From NCBI GenBank assembly GCA_900542115.1, contig UQMC01000006.1:1-30235 (forward strand): DNA of 30,235 nucleotides, written 5' to 3'. The first letter of the stretch is position 1. Every line of letters starts with the position of its first letter. Origin of the DNA: an uncultured Oscillibacter sp. Its GTDB lineage: Bacteria > Bacillota > Clostridia > Oscillospirales > Oscillospiraceae. Made by a program: the position numbers and the translations under genes. Shown here one piece after another: positions 7,517 to 14,604 of this stretch. The notes beneath the pieces were generated by a model that ran no database searches, was not told where the DNA came from, and saw only the letters and a list, made by a program, of their open reading frames with translations.

Positions 7517-8326
7517 ATGTATCTGGCTGATTACCATACGCACACCCGCTTTTCCCCGGACGGAAGCGCCACCATGACGGAAATGGCACAGGCGGCGCTG
7601 GACGCGGGCATGGATGAAATTTGCTTTACCGACCATGTGGAGCCGCTGGTGTGGGGCTCCGAGGAGCGGCACCCGCCCTATGACTGGTCCGCCTTGACAG
7701 AGGATTTCGCCGCAGCGCAGGCGGCGCTGGGGGACCAAATTCAGTTGCGCCTCGGCATGGAGCTGGGGGACGCCGAATGGGACCCCGCCCATGTGAAGAC
7801 GCTGCTGGCTGACGCGCCGGACTTCGATTTTGTCATCGGCTCCGTGCATCTCCTGTCGGAGCGCTTCCATGGGGAGGACCTCTATTTCTTCACGCCGGAA
7901 AATGCCGCACAGGCACAGGCGGCGATAGAGGATTATCTAAACGAGGCGCTGGCATTGGCTAAGCAAGACGGCTTCAACGTGCTGGGCCATCTGACGCTCC
8001 CGCTGCGGTATTTCAACGAAATGCGGGGCCTTTCCGCCGCGTTTGACCCATACGAGGAGCAGATTCGCGTGATTTTGAAGACCCTCATCGAAAACGGACG
8101 AGGCATCGAGCTGAACGTCAACCGGGGCAATACGCCGCTGCCGGACGCCAAGTGGCTGCGGCTGTACCGGGAATTGGGCGGCGAGCTCATCACGCTGGGA
8201 ACGGACGCCCATACCCCCGCCCACGCCGGACGCTTTATCCGGGAGCGGCAGGGCCTTCTGCGGGAATGCGGCTTCAAGCGCTTCTGCACTTTTGAAAAGC
8301 AGCGGCCCATCTGGCACGAGCTGTAA
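7517..8326 (+). CDS. PHP-family phosphoesterase, histidinol-phosphatase (HisK) type
   Basis: 269 residues from the ATG at 7517. Metal-binding PHP motifs are visible in order: DYHTHTRFSPDG near the N-terminus, CFTDHVE, GMELGD, IGSVHLL, LGHLTLP, GIELNVNRG and GTDAHTP. They fit the trinuclear metal site of HisK-type histidinol phosphatases, which remove phosphate from histidinol phosphate in histidine synthesis. No other his gene is nearby, so the substrate is a family-based guess; another small phosphate ester is possible. An upstream in-frame GTG (7505) overlaps dnaJ, but ATG 7517 has TGAGG at 7506-7510. It sits 8 nt after dnaJ and is probably read through from the chaperone operon. Confidence 0.82.
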   Translation: MYLADYHTHTRFSPDGSATMTEMAQAALDAGMDEICFTDHVEPLVWGSEERHPPYDWSALTEDFAAAQAALGDQIQLRLGMELGDAEWDPAHVKTLLADAPDFDFVIGSVHLLSERFHGEDLYFFTPENAAQAQAAIEDYLNEALALAKQDGFNVLGHLTLPLRYFNEMRGLSAAFDPYEEQIRVILKTLIENGRGIELNVNRGNTPLPDAKWLRLYRELGGELITLGTDAHTPAHAGRFIRERQGLLRECGFKRFCTFEKQRPIWHEL

Positions 8327-8332
8327 TATCGT

Positions 8333-8362
8333 CTCCCCGCCCATCGGGCGGGGAGCTTTTTT
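8333..8362 (+). terminator. intrinsic terminator of the heat-shock/PHP operon
   Basis: CTCCCCGCCC (8333-8342) pairs perfectly with GGGCGGGGAG (8346-8355) around ATC. The stem is followed by C and six T (8357-8362). Confidence 0.93.
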
Positions 8363-8391
8363 GTCAGAATTGTAAATTCTTTCGGGGATGA

Positions 8392-8420
8392 TTGCTTTTT
8401 TTCGCAAAGCAGTATATACT
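8392..8420 (+). promoter_or_regulatory. promoter for rpiB
   Basis: TTGCTT (8392-8397) and TATACT (8415-8420) are separated by 17 nt. The -35 is identical to that proposed for folT. Confidence 0.65.
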
Positions 8421-8464
8421 ATTTCCGAAAAATTCCAATAAAACGCTTTTGGGAGGAACGATTC

Positions 8465-8905
8465 ATGAAAATCGCATTGGGCTGTGACCACGGCGGCTAT
8501 GAGCTGAAGGAATTCATCATCACAGTGCTGAACAAGCTGGGCTATGAGCACGAGGACTTCGGCTGCTACTCCACGGAGAGCTGCGACTATCCCGATTTCG
8601 GCGCTGCCGCCGCCCGGGCCGTGGCGGAGGGCAAGTGTGACCGGGGCATTGTGATCTGCACCACCGGCATCGGCATTTCCATTGCCGCCAATAAAATCAA
8701 GGGCATCCGCTGCGCCCATTGCGCCGACTGCCTGCAGGCAGAGATGACCCGCCGCCACAACGATGCCAACATGATGGCCATTGGCGCGGGCTTTACTGGG
8801 AAGAATATGGCCGAGCGCATGGTAGAAGTGTTCCTCAAAACGGAGTTTGAGGGCGGACGCCACGCACGCCGGGTCAATAAAATGATGGCGCTGGAGCAGG
8901 AATAA
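8465..8905 (+). CDS. rpiB: ribose-5-phosphate isomerase B (RpiB/LacAB family)
   Basis: 146 residues, the standard length. The phosphate-sugar motif GCDHGGYELK opens the protein. The active-site cysteine C65 lies in CTTGIGISIAANK, and H98 in RRHNDANMMAIG. It interconverts ribose 5-phosphate and ribulose 5-phosphate in the pentose phosphate pathway. The usual CGTGIG loop reads CTTGIG here, so the glycine after the catalytic cysteine is threonine. This occurs near the anomeric carbon site and may tune substrate choice toward another aldose phosphate. ATG 8465 is preceded by GGGAGGA. It starts its own transcript and is followed 32 nt later by a membrane protein gene. Confidence 0.92.
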   Translation: MKIALGCDHGGYELKEFIITVLNKLGYEHEDFGCYSTESCDYPDFGAAAARAVAEGKCDRGIVICTTGIGISIAANKIKGIRCAHCADCLQAEMTRRHNDANMMAIGAGFTGKNMAERMVEVFLKTEFEGGRHARRVNKMMALEQE

Positions 8906-8937
8906 GAAATCAACGAAGGAAAGCGGGGTGAGGCGAT

Positions 8938-9987
8938 ATGGCGTTCAGCGGAACAAGAGGCTACAGCAGCTATCGCGGCCGGGGCAGTAAATGGAAGATA
9001 CTGTTGGCCATTTTGCTGATTCTCGTGATTCTCGGCTCCGTTGGCTTTATTCTTGCCCGGGAGCACATGAGCTACGGCACGGATGGTAAGCTCCATTTCG
9101 ACCCTCCGTGGGCGAAGTCCGATGCCTCCGCCGGAGAGGATGCTCCCAGCGGCGAGGTCATCATTCAGGAGCCGGAGCGCTCCACAGCGGAGGCAATGCA
9201 GGGCACGCTGCTCCCTGCCGCGCCGTTGACAGCGGAGACACTGGCGGAGGCAAAGGCGCAGAGCACCGGTTCTCTGGCCGTAACGCTGAAGGATGACACC
9301 GGCGCGGTGTATTTTGACAGTGCCGCCGCGCTGGCCGGAACGGTCTCCACAGCCGATACCACAGCCGCCGCGCTGGCGGAGCTGACCGGCGGCGGGGACC
9401 ATACCGCCGCAAAAATCAGTTGCTTCCATGATCCCAAGGCGGCCAACGCCGATGTGGACGGGATGGGCCTCAAAAATACCGGCGGCTATATTTTCTATGA
9501 CGGGAACAACAGTCAATGGCTGGACCCCGGAAAGGCTGTGGCCCGGGATTATGTCTGCGGCATTGCCCGAGAGGCGGCAGAGCTGGGCTTTGACGAGCTT
9601 ATTCTCACGGATGTCAGCTACCCAACGGCGGGCAAGCTGGACAAGATCGACCTTTCCAACGCCCAGCCCGGGGAGGACGGAACAGACGGACGACAGCTCG
9701 TGCTGGCGCGCTTTTTGCGGGAGGTGCACTCCGCGCTGCCGGAGGGTGTGATTCTTTCCTTGGAGCTGCCCTCCGAAACGGTCCGCGCCGGATATGATAC
9801 CGACGCCGGACAGGCGCTCAGTGCGCTGGCACCGCTGGTGGACCGCGTTTATGTCCGCACCACGGCGGCGGAGGTCCCGGCTCTGGAGACGGCGGTTAAG
9901 GCGGCATCGCCGGAGTGTGGCTTTGTGCCGGAGCTGACGGAGCGCCCCGCCGAAACAGTAGAAAATTGGCTGATTATTGAAAACTAA
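8938..9987 (+). CDS. membrane-anchored glycoside hydrolase-like protein (DUF4015 type)
   Basis: 349 residues. A short basic N-terminus (to about 19) is followed by one membrane helix (20-40, KWKILLAILLILVILGSVGF). An Ala/Glu/Pro-rich linker leads to an outer domain of about 270 residues. That domain has alternating strand-helix signatures: YIFYDGNNSQWLDP, then a helix with CGIAREAAELGFDELILTDVSYP, then GVILSLELPSE and VDRVYVRT. This resembles the TIM-barrel DUF4015 'putative glycosyl hydrolase' family, but catalytic acids cannot be fixed by eye. ATG 8938 follows GGGGTGAGG. It is probably cotranscribed with rpiB. Cell-surface location is inferred from the single N-terminal helix; the substrate is unknown. 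Confidence 0.75.
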   Translation: MAFSGTRGYSSYRGRGSKWKILLAILLILVILGSVGFILAREHMSYGTDGKLHFDPPWAKSDASAGEDAPSGEVIIQEPERSTAEAMQGTLLPAAPLTAETLAEAKAQSTGSLAVTLKDDTGAVYFDSAAALAGTVSTADTTAAALAELTGGGDHTAAKISCFHDPKAANADVDGMGLKNTGGYIFYDGNNSQWLDPGKAVARDYVCGIAREAAELGFDELILTDVSYPTAGKLDKIDLSNAQPGEDGTDGRQLVLARFLREVHSALPEGVILSLELPSETVRAGYDTDAGQALSALAPLVDRVYVRTTAAEVPALETAVKAASPECGFVPELTERPAETVENWLIIEN

Positions 9988-9997
9988 GCGGAAAAAT

Positions 9998-10032
9998 AAG
10001 GCTTCTTATTACATTTTGTAATAAGAAGCCTT
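9998..10032. repeat. twin hairpin, copy 1 (bidirectional terminator-like)
   Basis: AAGGCTTCTTATTAC (9998-10012) and GTAATAAGAAGCCTT (10018-10032) are exact complements with a 5-nt loop ATTTT. It lies 10 nt after the glycosidase-like gene stop. The stem core CTTATTAC is shared with copy 2 at 10092. Confidence 0.85.
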
Positions 10033-10091
10033 TGGCTTGCTGAGAATCCCGCAAAGCTTTACGCCCGCAGAAAGGCCCGTTCGACATTTTT

Positions 10092-10126
10092 AAAGCCCCT
10101 TATTACACCTCGTAATAAGGGGCTTT
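10092..10126. repeat. twin hairpin, copy 2 (bidirectional terminator-like)
   Basis: AAAGCCCCTTATTAC (10092-10106) and GTAATAAGGGGCTTT (10112-10126) are exact complements with a 5-nt loop ACCTC. Compared with copy 1, three bases of each arm differ and all three are compensated on the other arm, so the structure is kept. Confidence 0.85.
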
Positions 10127-10146
10127 GCTGCGCGGTTTTGCGCAGC
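10127..10146 (-). terminator. short hairpin next to the MBL-fold gene stop
   Basis: GCTGCGC (10127-10133) pairs with GCGCAGC (10140-10146) around GGTTTT, 5 nt beyond the stop of the minus-strand gene. Together with the twin hairpins it makes three stem-loops in about 150 nt between convergent genes. Confidence 0.5.
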
Positions 10147-10151
10147 GCGCA

Positions 10152-10868
10152 TCAATTTAATTCAAAAATTTCTCCCTCCCGGCGGATGACCGTGGTAATA
10201 GGGGCATACTGCGGATAGGCCCGCAGAAATTCATCGGTGATCTCCGGCTGCTCCCACTGGTGCATAGGCAGGAGGTGCCGGACGTCCATCAGCTCCAAAA
10301 AGCGCAGCAGTCCCCAATAGGCGTAGGGAACGCCCAGCCGGGGGTCCAGCGGCAGCAGGGCAAGGTCGGCGCACCGCCCCCGGAGGGGCTCCGTGTACCG
10401 CTTGAAATCGGCGGCCATATTCGCGTTCCACGCCTTGTCCTCGCCCTCCCAGTGCCACCAGTTCAGATCACCGGCGTGGAAAATGAATTTCCCCTCCGCT
10501 GTGACGAACCACGCCACGCCCTCGTCCGTGGAGGGCAGCGTCTCCACCGTCACGCCAAAATCCGCCGCAAATTTCTCCCGCTTGCCGCAGCGGCGGCACT
10601 TGGCGGCGGTTTCCAGCGTCAGGTCCCATTTTTCCAAATTCCGGGGCGTCAGGCGCAAATCGCTCCCCAGCAGAAATTGAAGGTCGGATTTTTTATCCGC
10701 CAAACGAAAGATTTCCGGCTGAAAATGGTCGGCGTGGCGGTGGCTGACGAAAACAAGCAGCGGCTTGTCCGGCAGCGGCGGCAGAGCGCCCTTCCACCAG
10801 TCAAACAGCAGGCACACGCTGTCCAGCTCTATCAAAAAACCGTCATGGGCTAAAAATGTAACACGCAT
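10152..10868 (-). CDS. metallo-beta-lactamase-fold hydrolase, function unknown
   Basis: 238 residues from the ATG at 10868. The zinc motif HxHxDH is present as SHRHADHF near residue 45. Further metal-site positions fit the late FHAGDLNWW (Asp) and LLPMHQWE (His) segments. The opening VTFLAHDGFLIELDSVCLLFDWW matches the first strands of small UPF0173-like metal-dependent hydrolases. Such proteins hydrolyse esters or phosphodiesters; no substrate can be named. Residues CRRCGKREK near 92 might form a half metal site, but one motif alone is weak. The in-frame TTG at 10880 is less likely than ATG 10868, which has GAGG upstream. It is divergent from mutY and convergent with the glycosidase-like gene. 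Confidence 0.85.
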   Translation of the reverse strand: MRVTFLAHDGFLIELDSVCLLFDWWKGALPPLPDKPLLVFVSHRHADHFQPEIFRLADKKSDLQFLLGSDLRLTPRNLEKWDLTLETAAKCRRCGKREKFAADFGVTVETLPSTDEGVAWFVTAEGKFIFHAGDLNWWHWEGEDKAWNANMAADFKRYTEPLRGRCADLALLPLDPRLGVPYAYWGLLRFLELMDVRHLLPMHQWEQPEITDEFLRAYPQYAPITTVIRREGEIFELN

Positions 10869-10915
10869 AAGCTGCCTCAATTTTCAAAAAAGGGGTGTGC
10901 AGGCGGGAAAACCTG

Positions 10916-10924
10916 TGCTACAAT
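10916..10924 (+). promoter_or_regulatory. extended -10 promoter placing the mutY start at or beside its ATG
   Basis: TGCTACAAT (10916-10924) is an extended -10 with no good -35 at 17 nt. The mutY ATG at 10931 begins 6 nt after the -10, so the RNA would begin at or within a base or two of the ATG (leaderless). Confidence 0.5.
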
Positions 10925-10930
10925 CATACC

Positions 10931-12007
10931 ATGAAACAACAGAGTGTGACAAGTGAAAAGATTCTCCCCGCGCTGCCGGAGCATTTGCTGCCGTGGTATC
11001 GGGCCAACGCCCGGGACCTGCCGTGGCGGCATACAGCAGACCCCTACCGTATCTGGGTCTCGGAGATCATGCTCCAGCAGACCCGTGTGGCGGCGGTACT
11101 GGGCTATTATGCCCGGTTTTTGGAGGCGTTTCCCACGGTGGAGGCACTGGCTGAGGCCGATGAGGAGCGCCTCTTAAAACTGTGGGAGGGCCTTGGGTAC
11201 TACAGCCGCGCCCGGAATCTCCAAAAGGCGGCGCGGTGCATTGCGGAGGGGGGGGCTTTTCCGGATACCTATGAGGACCTGCTAAAGCTGCCAGGCATCG
11301 GGGACTATACGGCCTCCGCCATTGCCGCCGCGGCCTTCGGGCGGCCGGAGCCGGCGGTGGACGGAAACGTGCTCCGGGTTGTGACCCGGCTGACGGACTG
11401 CCATGATGACATTGCCGACCAGCGGACAAAGCGGGCGATTCGCGCCGCGCTGGTGGGGGCCATGCCCTCGGAGGCGGCGGACATCCGTATTTTCAATCAG
11501 GCCATGATGGAACTGGGTGCTACCCTCTGCGGCCCCAATACCGCCCCGCAGTGCGGGGACTGTCCGGTGCGGGCGCTGTGTCTGGGGCATCAGCGCGGCA
11601 CGGCGGAGGCGCTGCCGGTAAAGAAGGCAAAAAAAGAACGGCGCATCGAGGAGAAAACGGTATTTCTGCTGCTGGGGACAGAGGGCGTTGCTCTGCGGAA
11701 GCGCCCGAAAACCGGCCTGCTGGCGGGGCTTTGGGAATTTCCCAACGTGCCGGGAACGCTGGACGAGTCTGCCGCCGCAGCGGCGGTGGCGGACATGGGG
11801 CTGACACCGGTGGACTGGAAAAGCCGCCTGACAGCCAAGCACATTTTCACTCATGTGGAGTGGCACATGACAGGCTATATCCTGACGGTGCGGGGCAGCG
11901 GAGCGGCGGAGCTTGTCTGGGCGGACGGCCCGGGCCTGCGGGCGCGCTCCGTACCCTCGGCCTTTGCCCGGTACTACGCGGAGGCTCTGCGGGAATTGGA
12001 GGAATAA
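10931..12007 (+). CDS. mutY: A/G-specific adenine glycosylase MutY
   Basis: 358 residues. Catalytic glutamate E45 lies in SEIMLQQTRV. The helix-hairpin-helix LPGIGDYTASAI (120-131) leads to catalytic D144 in AVDGNVLRV. The iron-sulfur cysteines follow as C-x7-C-x2-C-x5-C (CGPNTAPQC, then GDCPVRALC). The C-terminal NUDIX-like 8-oxoG recognition domain begins near 235 (VFLLLGTEGVALRKRP, GLLAGLWEFP). MutY removes adenine paired with 8-oxoguanine. ATG 10931 starts a normal MutY N-terminus but has no Shine-Dalgarno; the in-frame GTG at 10895 also lacks one. The next gene's ribosome site lies in the last mutY codons, so it heads an operon. Confidence 0.95.
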   Translation: MKQQSVTSEKILPALPEHLLPWYRANARDLPWRHTADPYRIWVSEIMLQQTRVAAVLGYYARFLEAFPTVEALAEADEERLLKLWEGLGYYSRARNLQKAARCIAEGGAFPDTYEDLLKLPGIGDYTASAIAAAAFGRPEPAVDGNVLRVVTRLTDCHDDIADQRTKRAIRAALVGAMPSEAADIRIFNQAMMELGATLCGPNTAPQCGDCPVRALCLGHQRGTAEALPVKKAKKERRIEEKTVFLLLGTEGVALRKRPKTGLLAGLWEFPNVPGTLDESAAAAAVADMGLTPVDWKSRLTAKHIFTHVEWHMTGYILTVRGSGAAELVWADGPGLRARSVPSAFARYYAEALRELEE

Positions 12008-12008
12008 T

Positions 12009-12266
12009 ATGGGACTTTTACTGGGACTGCCTCTGCGGCTGCTGGGATTGATTTTCGCGCTGCTGCGCGTGCTGATACCCATTGCCCTCATTGTGTTTTT
12101 CATCTGGCTGTGGCGCCGCCAGCGGGGCGCCTACCATAGCGATGAGCCCAAAAAGGACGAGCCACATTTTAAAGGCCCGGTCTATACCGTGGACTATCAG
12201 GAGGTCAAGGACGATAAGGACCAAAAGGACAGCGGATCGGAGAGTGGAGGGAGCGACCCATGCTGA
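12009..12266 (+). CDS. small membrane protein of unknown function
   Basis: 85 residues. One long or two tightly packed membrane segments occupy about residues 2-34 (GLLLGLPLRLLGLIFALL then PIALIVFFIWLW). A basic stop-transfer WRRQRG and a hydrophilic, acidic C-terminal tail (KKDEPH, VKDDKDQKDSG) follow. ATG 12009 uses GGAGGA inside the mutY end, 1 nt after the mutY stop, so translation is probably coupled. No family recognised. Its tail would lie in the cytoplasm if the positive-inside rule applies. Confidence 0.75.
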   Translation: MGLLLGLPLRLLGLIFALLRVLIPIALIVFFIWLWRRQRGAYHSDEPKKDEPHFKGPVYTVDYQEVKDDKDQKDSGSESGGSDPC

Positions 12267-12448
12267 AGCACGTGAATTTGACGGGAGGACTTGCGCTGTT
12301 GCTGTTGGGACGTAAGCTGGTCTGGTGCCTGTACTGGCTGTGGTGCTGGAGGCATGGCCGGGAGACCCCGCCCCCTATCGGCTGGCTCCCCGGCCGGGAT
12401 GGCAGGCGGTTTGACGCCCATGTGCAGGCCCGCGATAAGGAGGCGTAG
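12260..12448 (+). CDS. very small Trp/Cys-rich hydrophobic protein, unknown
   Basis: 62 residues with one hydrophobic segment (about 7-30) that is unusually rich in Trp, Leu and Cys (LVWCLYWLWCWRHGRE). A Pro/Gly/Arg-rich tail includes PPPIGWLPGRDGRRFDAH. It begins with ATG 12260, 7 nt inside the end of the preceding gene, with GGAGGGAG upstream. Its stop is 2 nt before the next ATG. Tight packing with a plausible ribosome site supports a real gene, but composition alone would not prove it. No function proposed. Confidence 0.6.
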   Translation: MLKHVNLTGGLALLLLGRKLVWCLYWLWCWRHGRETPPPIGWLPGRDGRRFDAHVQARDKEA

Positions 12449-12450
12449 CC

Positions 12451-12918
12451 ATGTCCTTCTGGAAAAAGAGTGAGGACCCGTGGGACATTGACCCTGATAA
12501 GCGTAAACCGGCTCGGGAGCCGGAAAAAGAGGCTTCCGGCCTGTTGGATTCTCTCCGGGGAGAATGGGACGCCATGCAGGCGGGACGGCAGGAGAAGCGG
12601 GAAAGGCTGCGGCTGCCGCCGGAGAAGTGCCCGTGGTGCGGCAAGGATATGGAGCAGGGCTTTCTCATGGGCGGCCGGGGCGTTTTCTGGTATCGTGGCA
12701 TTCCCACCGGAAAAGCCCGGTGGAATCCCGGAAGTGAAAATATCATCCGAATAGACACAGATGGAGATCAAATTTTGACAGTCTATCATACAGCGTGGTA
12801 CTGCCCGGCGTGCAGAAAAATGACCATTGACGCCGCCGATCTGCGGACACAGGCGGAGGAAAACGATCCCTTCAGCCAGCGCATAGATGAAACGGCGGAA
12901 AAACAGGAAACAACATAA
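12451..12918 (+). CDS. zinc-ribbon protein, DUF6487-like (PF20097 type)
   Basis: 155 residues. The N-terminal about 50 are charged (SEDPWDIDPDKRKP; coiled-coil-like WDAMQAGRQEKRER). A compact domain follows with two CxxC pairs, CPWCGKDMEQGFL and WYCPACRKM, separated by a strand-rich stretch containing RGVFWYRG. This matches the pattern of small proteins with a domain of unknown function, in which the cysteines probably bind one zinc. The family name is recalled from motif layout and not verified. ATG 12451 is 2 nt after the previous stop. It is in the mutY-tdk gene string. Confidence 0.78.
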   Translation: MSFWKKSEDPWDIDPDKRKPAREPEKEASGLLDSLRGEWDAMQAGRQEKRERLRLPPEKCPWCGKDMEQGFLMGGRGVFWYRGIPTGKARWNPGSENIIRIDTDGDQILTVYHTAWYCPACRKMTIDAADLRTQAEENDPFSQRIDETAEKQETT

Positions 12919-12931
12919 GAGGGAGAAGGAA

Positions 12932-13525
12932 ATGGCGCAGCTTTACTTCAAATACGGAGCCATGGGCTCCAGCAAAACGGCAAATGCCCTGATGGCCCGG
13001 TTCAACTATGAGGAGCGGGGCCAGAAAACGCTGCTGGTGAAGCCCCGGCTGGACCAGCGGGATGGGGATCACATGGTGCACTCCCGCATCGGTCTGGAAT
13101 ACCCCTGCATTTATTTTGACGAGATGCTGGCCCTGTCGGCGGAAGCACTTCAGGAAAACGCCTGCATCATCGTGGACGAGGCTCAGTTCCTCTCAAAAGA
13201 GGAGGTGGACTACCTTGTGCACATTGTGGACGATTTGGGCGTGCCGGTAATCTGCTACGGACTGCGGGCGGACTTCAAGGGGGAGTTGTTCCCCGGCAGC
13301 TATGAGCTGCTGGTGATGGCCGATAAGTTAGAGGAAGTCAAGACCATCTGCTGGTGCGGAAAAAAGGCCATGTTCAACGCCCGCTTCGATGAAAACGGCC
13401 GTGTGCTCAAGGAGGGCGCGCAGGTGGTGCTGGGAGCCAACGATAAGTACATCGGCCTGTGCCGCCGCCACTGGCGGGCGGGGGATCTGGGCCCCGACTT
13501 CAACGGAAAGGGAACGGGAGACTGA
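12932..13525 (+). CDS. tdk: thymidine kinase (type II)
   Basis: 197 residues. The P-loop GAMGSSKT (9-16), the Walker B/lasso-type VDEAQFL (D82 E83) and CYGLRADFKGELFPG match TK1-type enzymes. The zinc site is formed by cysteines in CWCGKKAMFNAR and a late CRRHW. It phosphorylates thymidine with ATP for DNA precursor salvage. ATG 12932 has GGGAGAAGGA upstream. Its stop overlaps the next gene's start (TGATG, 13523-13527), so the radical SAM gene is translationally coupled to it. Confidence 0.95.
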   Translation: MAQLYFKYGAMGSSKTANALMARFNYEERGQKTLLVKPRLDQRDGDHMVHSRIGLEYPCIYFDEMLALSAEALQENACIIVDEAQFLSKEEVDYLVHIVDDLGVPVICYGLRADFKGELFPGSYELLVMADKLEEVKTICWCGKKAMFNARFDENGRVLKEGAQVVLGANDKYIGLCRRHWRAGDLGPDFNGKGTGD

Positions 13526-14397
13526 TGATTTGCAACCTTTGCCCCCGGCACTGCGGCGCGGAGCGTCTGCCGGACAAGGCGGGGGGCGTGTGCGCCATGC
13601 CGGCGTGGCCGGTGGCGGCCCGGGCTATGCTTCACCAATGGGAGGAGCCGTGCCTTGTAGGGTCTCACGGCGCGGGAGCCGTGTTTTTCTCCGGCTGCAA
13701 TCTCCGGTGTAAATTCTGCCAGAACGGCATTATTTCACAGGAGGGCTACGGCAAGCCCATTACCCCCGGACGTCTTCGGGAGATTTTCTGCGAGCTGGTG
13801 GAGGCAGGGGCGTCCTGCCTTGATCTGGTGACGCCAACCCAATTCACTGACAGCGTTTTAGAGGCGCTGGGGGATACGCCGTGGCCGGTGCCGGTGGTGT
13901 GGAACTGCGGCGGGTATGAGTCCGTGGAGACGCTGCGGCGGCTGGAGGGCCGGGTACAGGTATACCTCCCGGATTTCAAGTATGCCCTGTCCGCCCCAGC
14001 GCGGGAATACTCCGCGGCGGTGGACTATCCGGAGATAGCCGAGGCGGCCATTTTGGAGATGTTCCGCCAGACCGGGCCGTACAAAGAAGAAAACGGCCAA
14101 CTGAAAAGCGGCGTCCTCATCCGGCATCTGGTGCTGCCGGGGGAGCTGGAAAACACGAAGGCGGTCATCGACTGGGTGTCAGGCACCTTCCGTCCCGGCG
14201 ATGTGCTGTTTTCTCTCATGAGCCAGTACACGCCCCAGCCGGGAGCGGTAGGCAAGCTGGCCCGGCGGTTGACACCGGCGGAGTACCGGGCGGCAGAGCG
14301 CTACATGGCGGACTGCGGCATCAGCAACGGGTTCACGCAGGAGCGTACCTCCGCCAAGGAGGAATACACCCCGGACTTCCATTTGCAGGGCATTTGA
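13525..14397 (+). CDS. PflX-like radical SAM protein (COG1313 type)
   Basis: 290 residues. The radical SAM cysteines C58, C62 and C65 lie in SGCNLRCKFCQNG, followed by a glycine-rich SAM contact region. The N-terminal motif CNLCPRHC (C3, C6, C10) plus GVC (C23) is typical of PflX-like homologues of pyruvate formate-lyase activase and may bind a further cluster or metal. The rest has family segments LDLVTPTQFTDS, VVWNCGGYE, YLPDFKYA and LIRHLVLPGELENT. The glycyl radical or other substrate of this family is not established. The start ATG 13525 shares a base with the tdk stop. No glycyl-radical enzyme is adjacent. Confidence 0.88.
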   Translation: MICNLCPRHCGAERLPDKAGGVCAMPAWPVAARAMLHQWEEPCLVGSHGAGAVFFSGCNLRCKFCQNGIISQEGYGKPITPGRLREIFCELVEAGASCLDLVTPTQFTDSVLEALGDTPWPVPVVWNCGGYESVETLRRLEGRVQVYLPDFKYALSAPAREYSAAVDYPEIAEAAILEMFRQTGPYKEENGQLKSGVLIRHLVLPGELENTKAVIDWVSGTFRPGDVLFSLMSQYTPQPGAVGKLARRLTPAEYRAAERYMADCGISNGFTQERTSAKEEYTPDFHLQGI

Positions 14398-14431
14398 AAC
14401 CCGGCGGAATGGGCCGGAGACCGGTGAATTT

Positions 14432-14476
14432 CACTGGCGCGGGCGCCTTTTTGAGAGCCCCGCGCCAGTGCTTTTT
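14432..14476 (+). terminator. intrinsic terminator of the mutY-tdk-radical SAM string
   Basis: CACTGGCGCGGG (14432-14443) pairs perfectly over 12 bp with CCCGCGCCAGTG (14459-14470) and is followed by C and five T (14472-14476). Confidence 0.9.
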
Positions 14477-14523
14477 ACTCCCCAAAATTCCGCTGCCTGA
14501 TAGGCGCTCCATATCGGTACACG

Positions 14524-14565
14524 AAAAAGTTCCCCGGCAGACATTTGTCTGCCGGGGAACTTTTT
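14524..14565. terminator. very long bidirectional terminator hairpin
   Basis: Two 20-nt arms (14524-14543 and 14546-14565) are exact complements with only two unpaired bases between them. The arms begin with AAAAA and end with TTTTT, so termination is possible on both strands. It mainly serves the nucleotidase gene reading leftward, whose stop is 40 nt away. Confidence 0.92.
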
Positions 14566-14604
14566 AAACTGCAGAGTTGGAACAGTGCTTGCGTAAAGCC
14601 GCTG

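Noticed and set aside
10031..10091. Two hairpins and spacer taken as a minimal CRISPR array
   Set aside because: Only two copies, palindromic throughout, unequal arms and loops, no cas gene; terminator-like repeats fit better.
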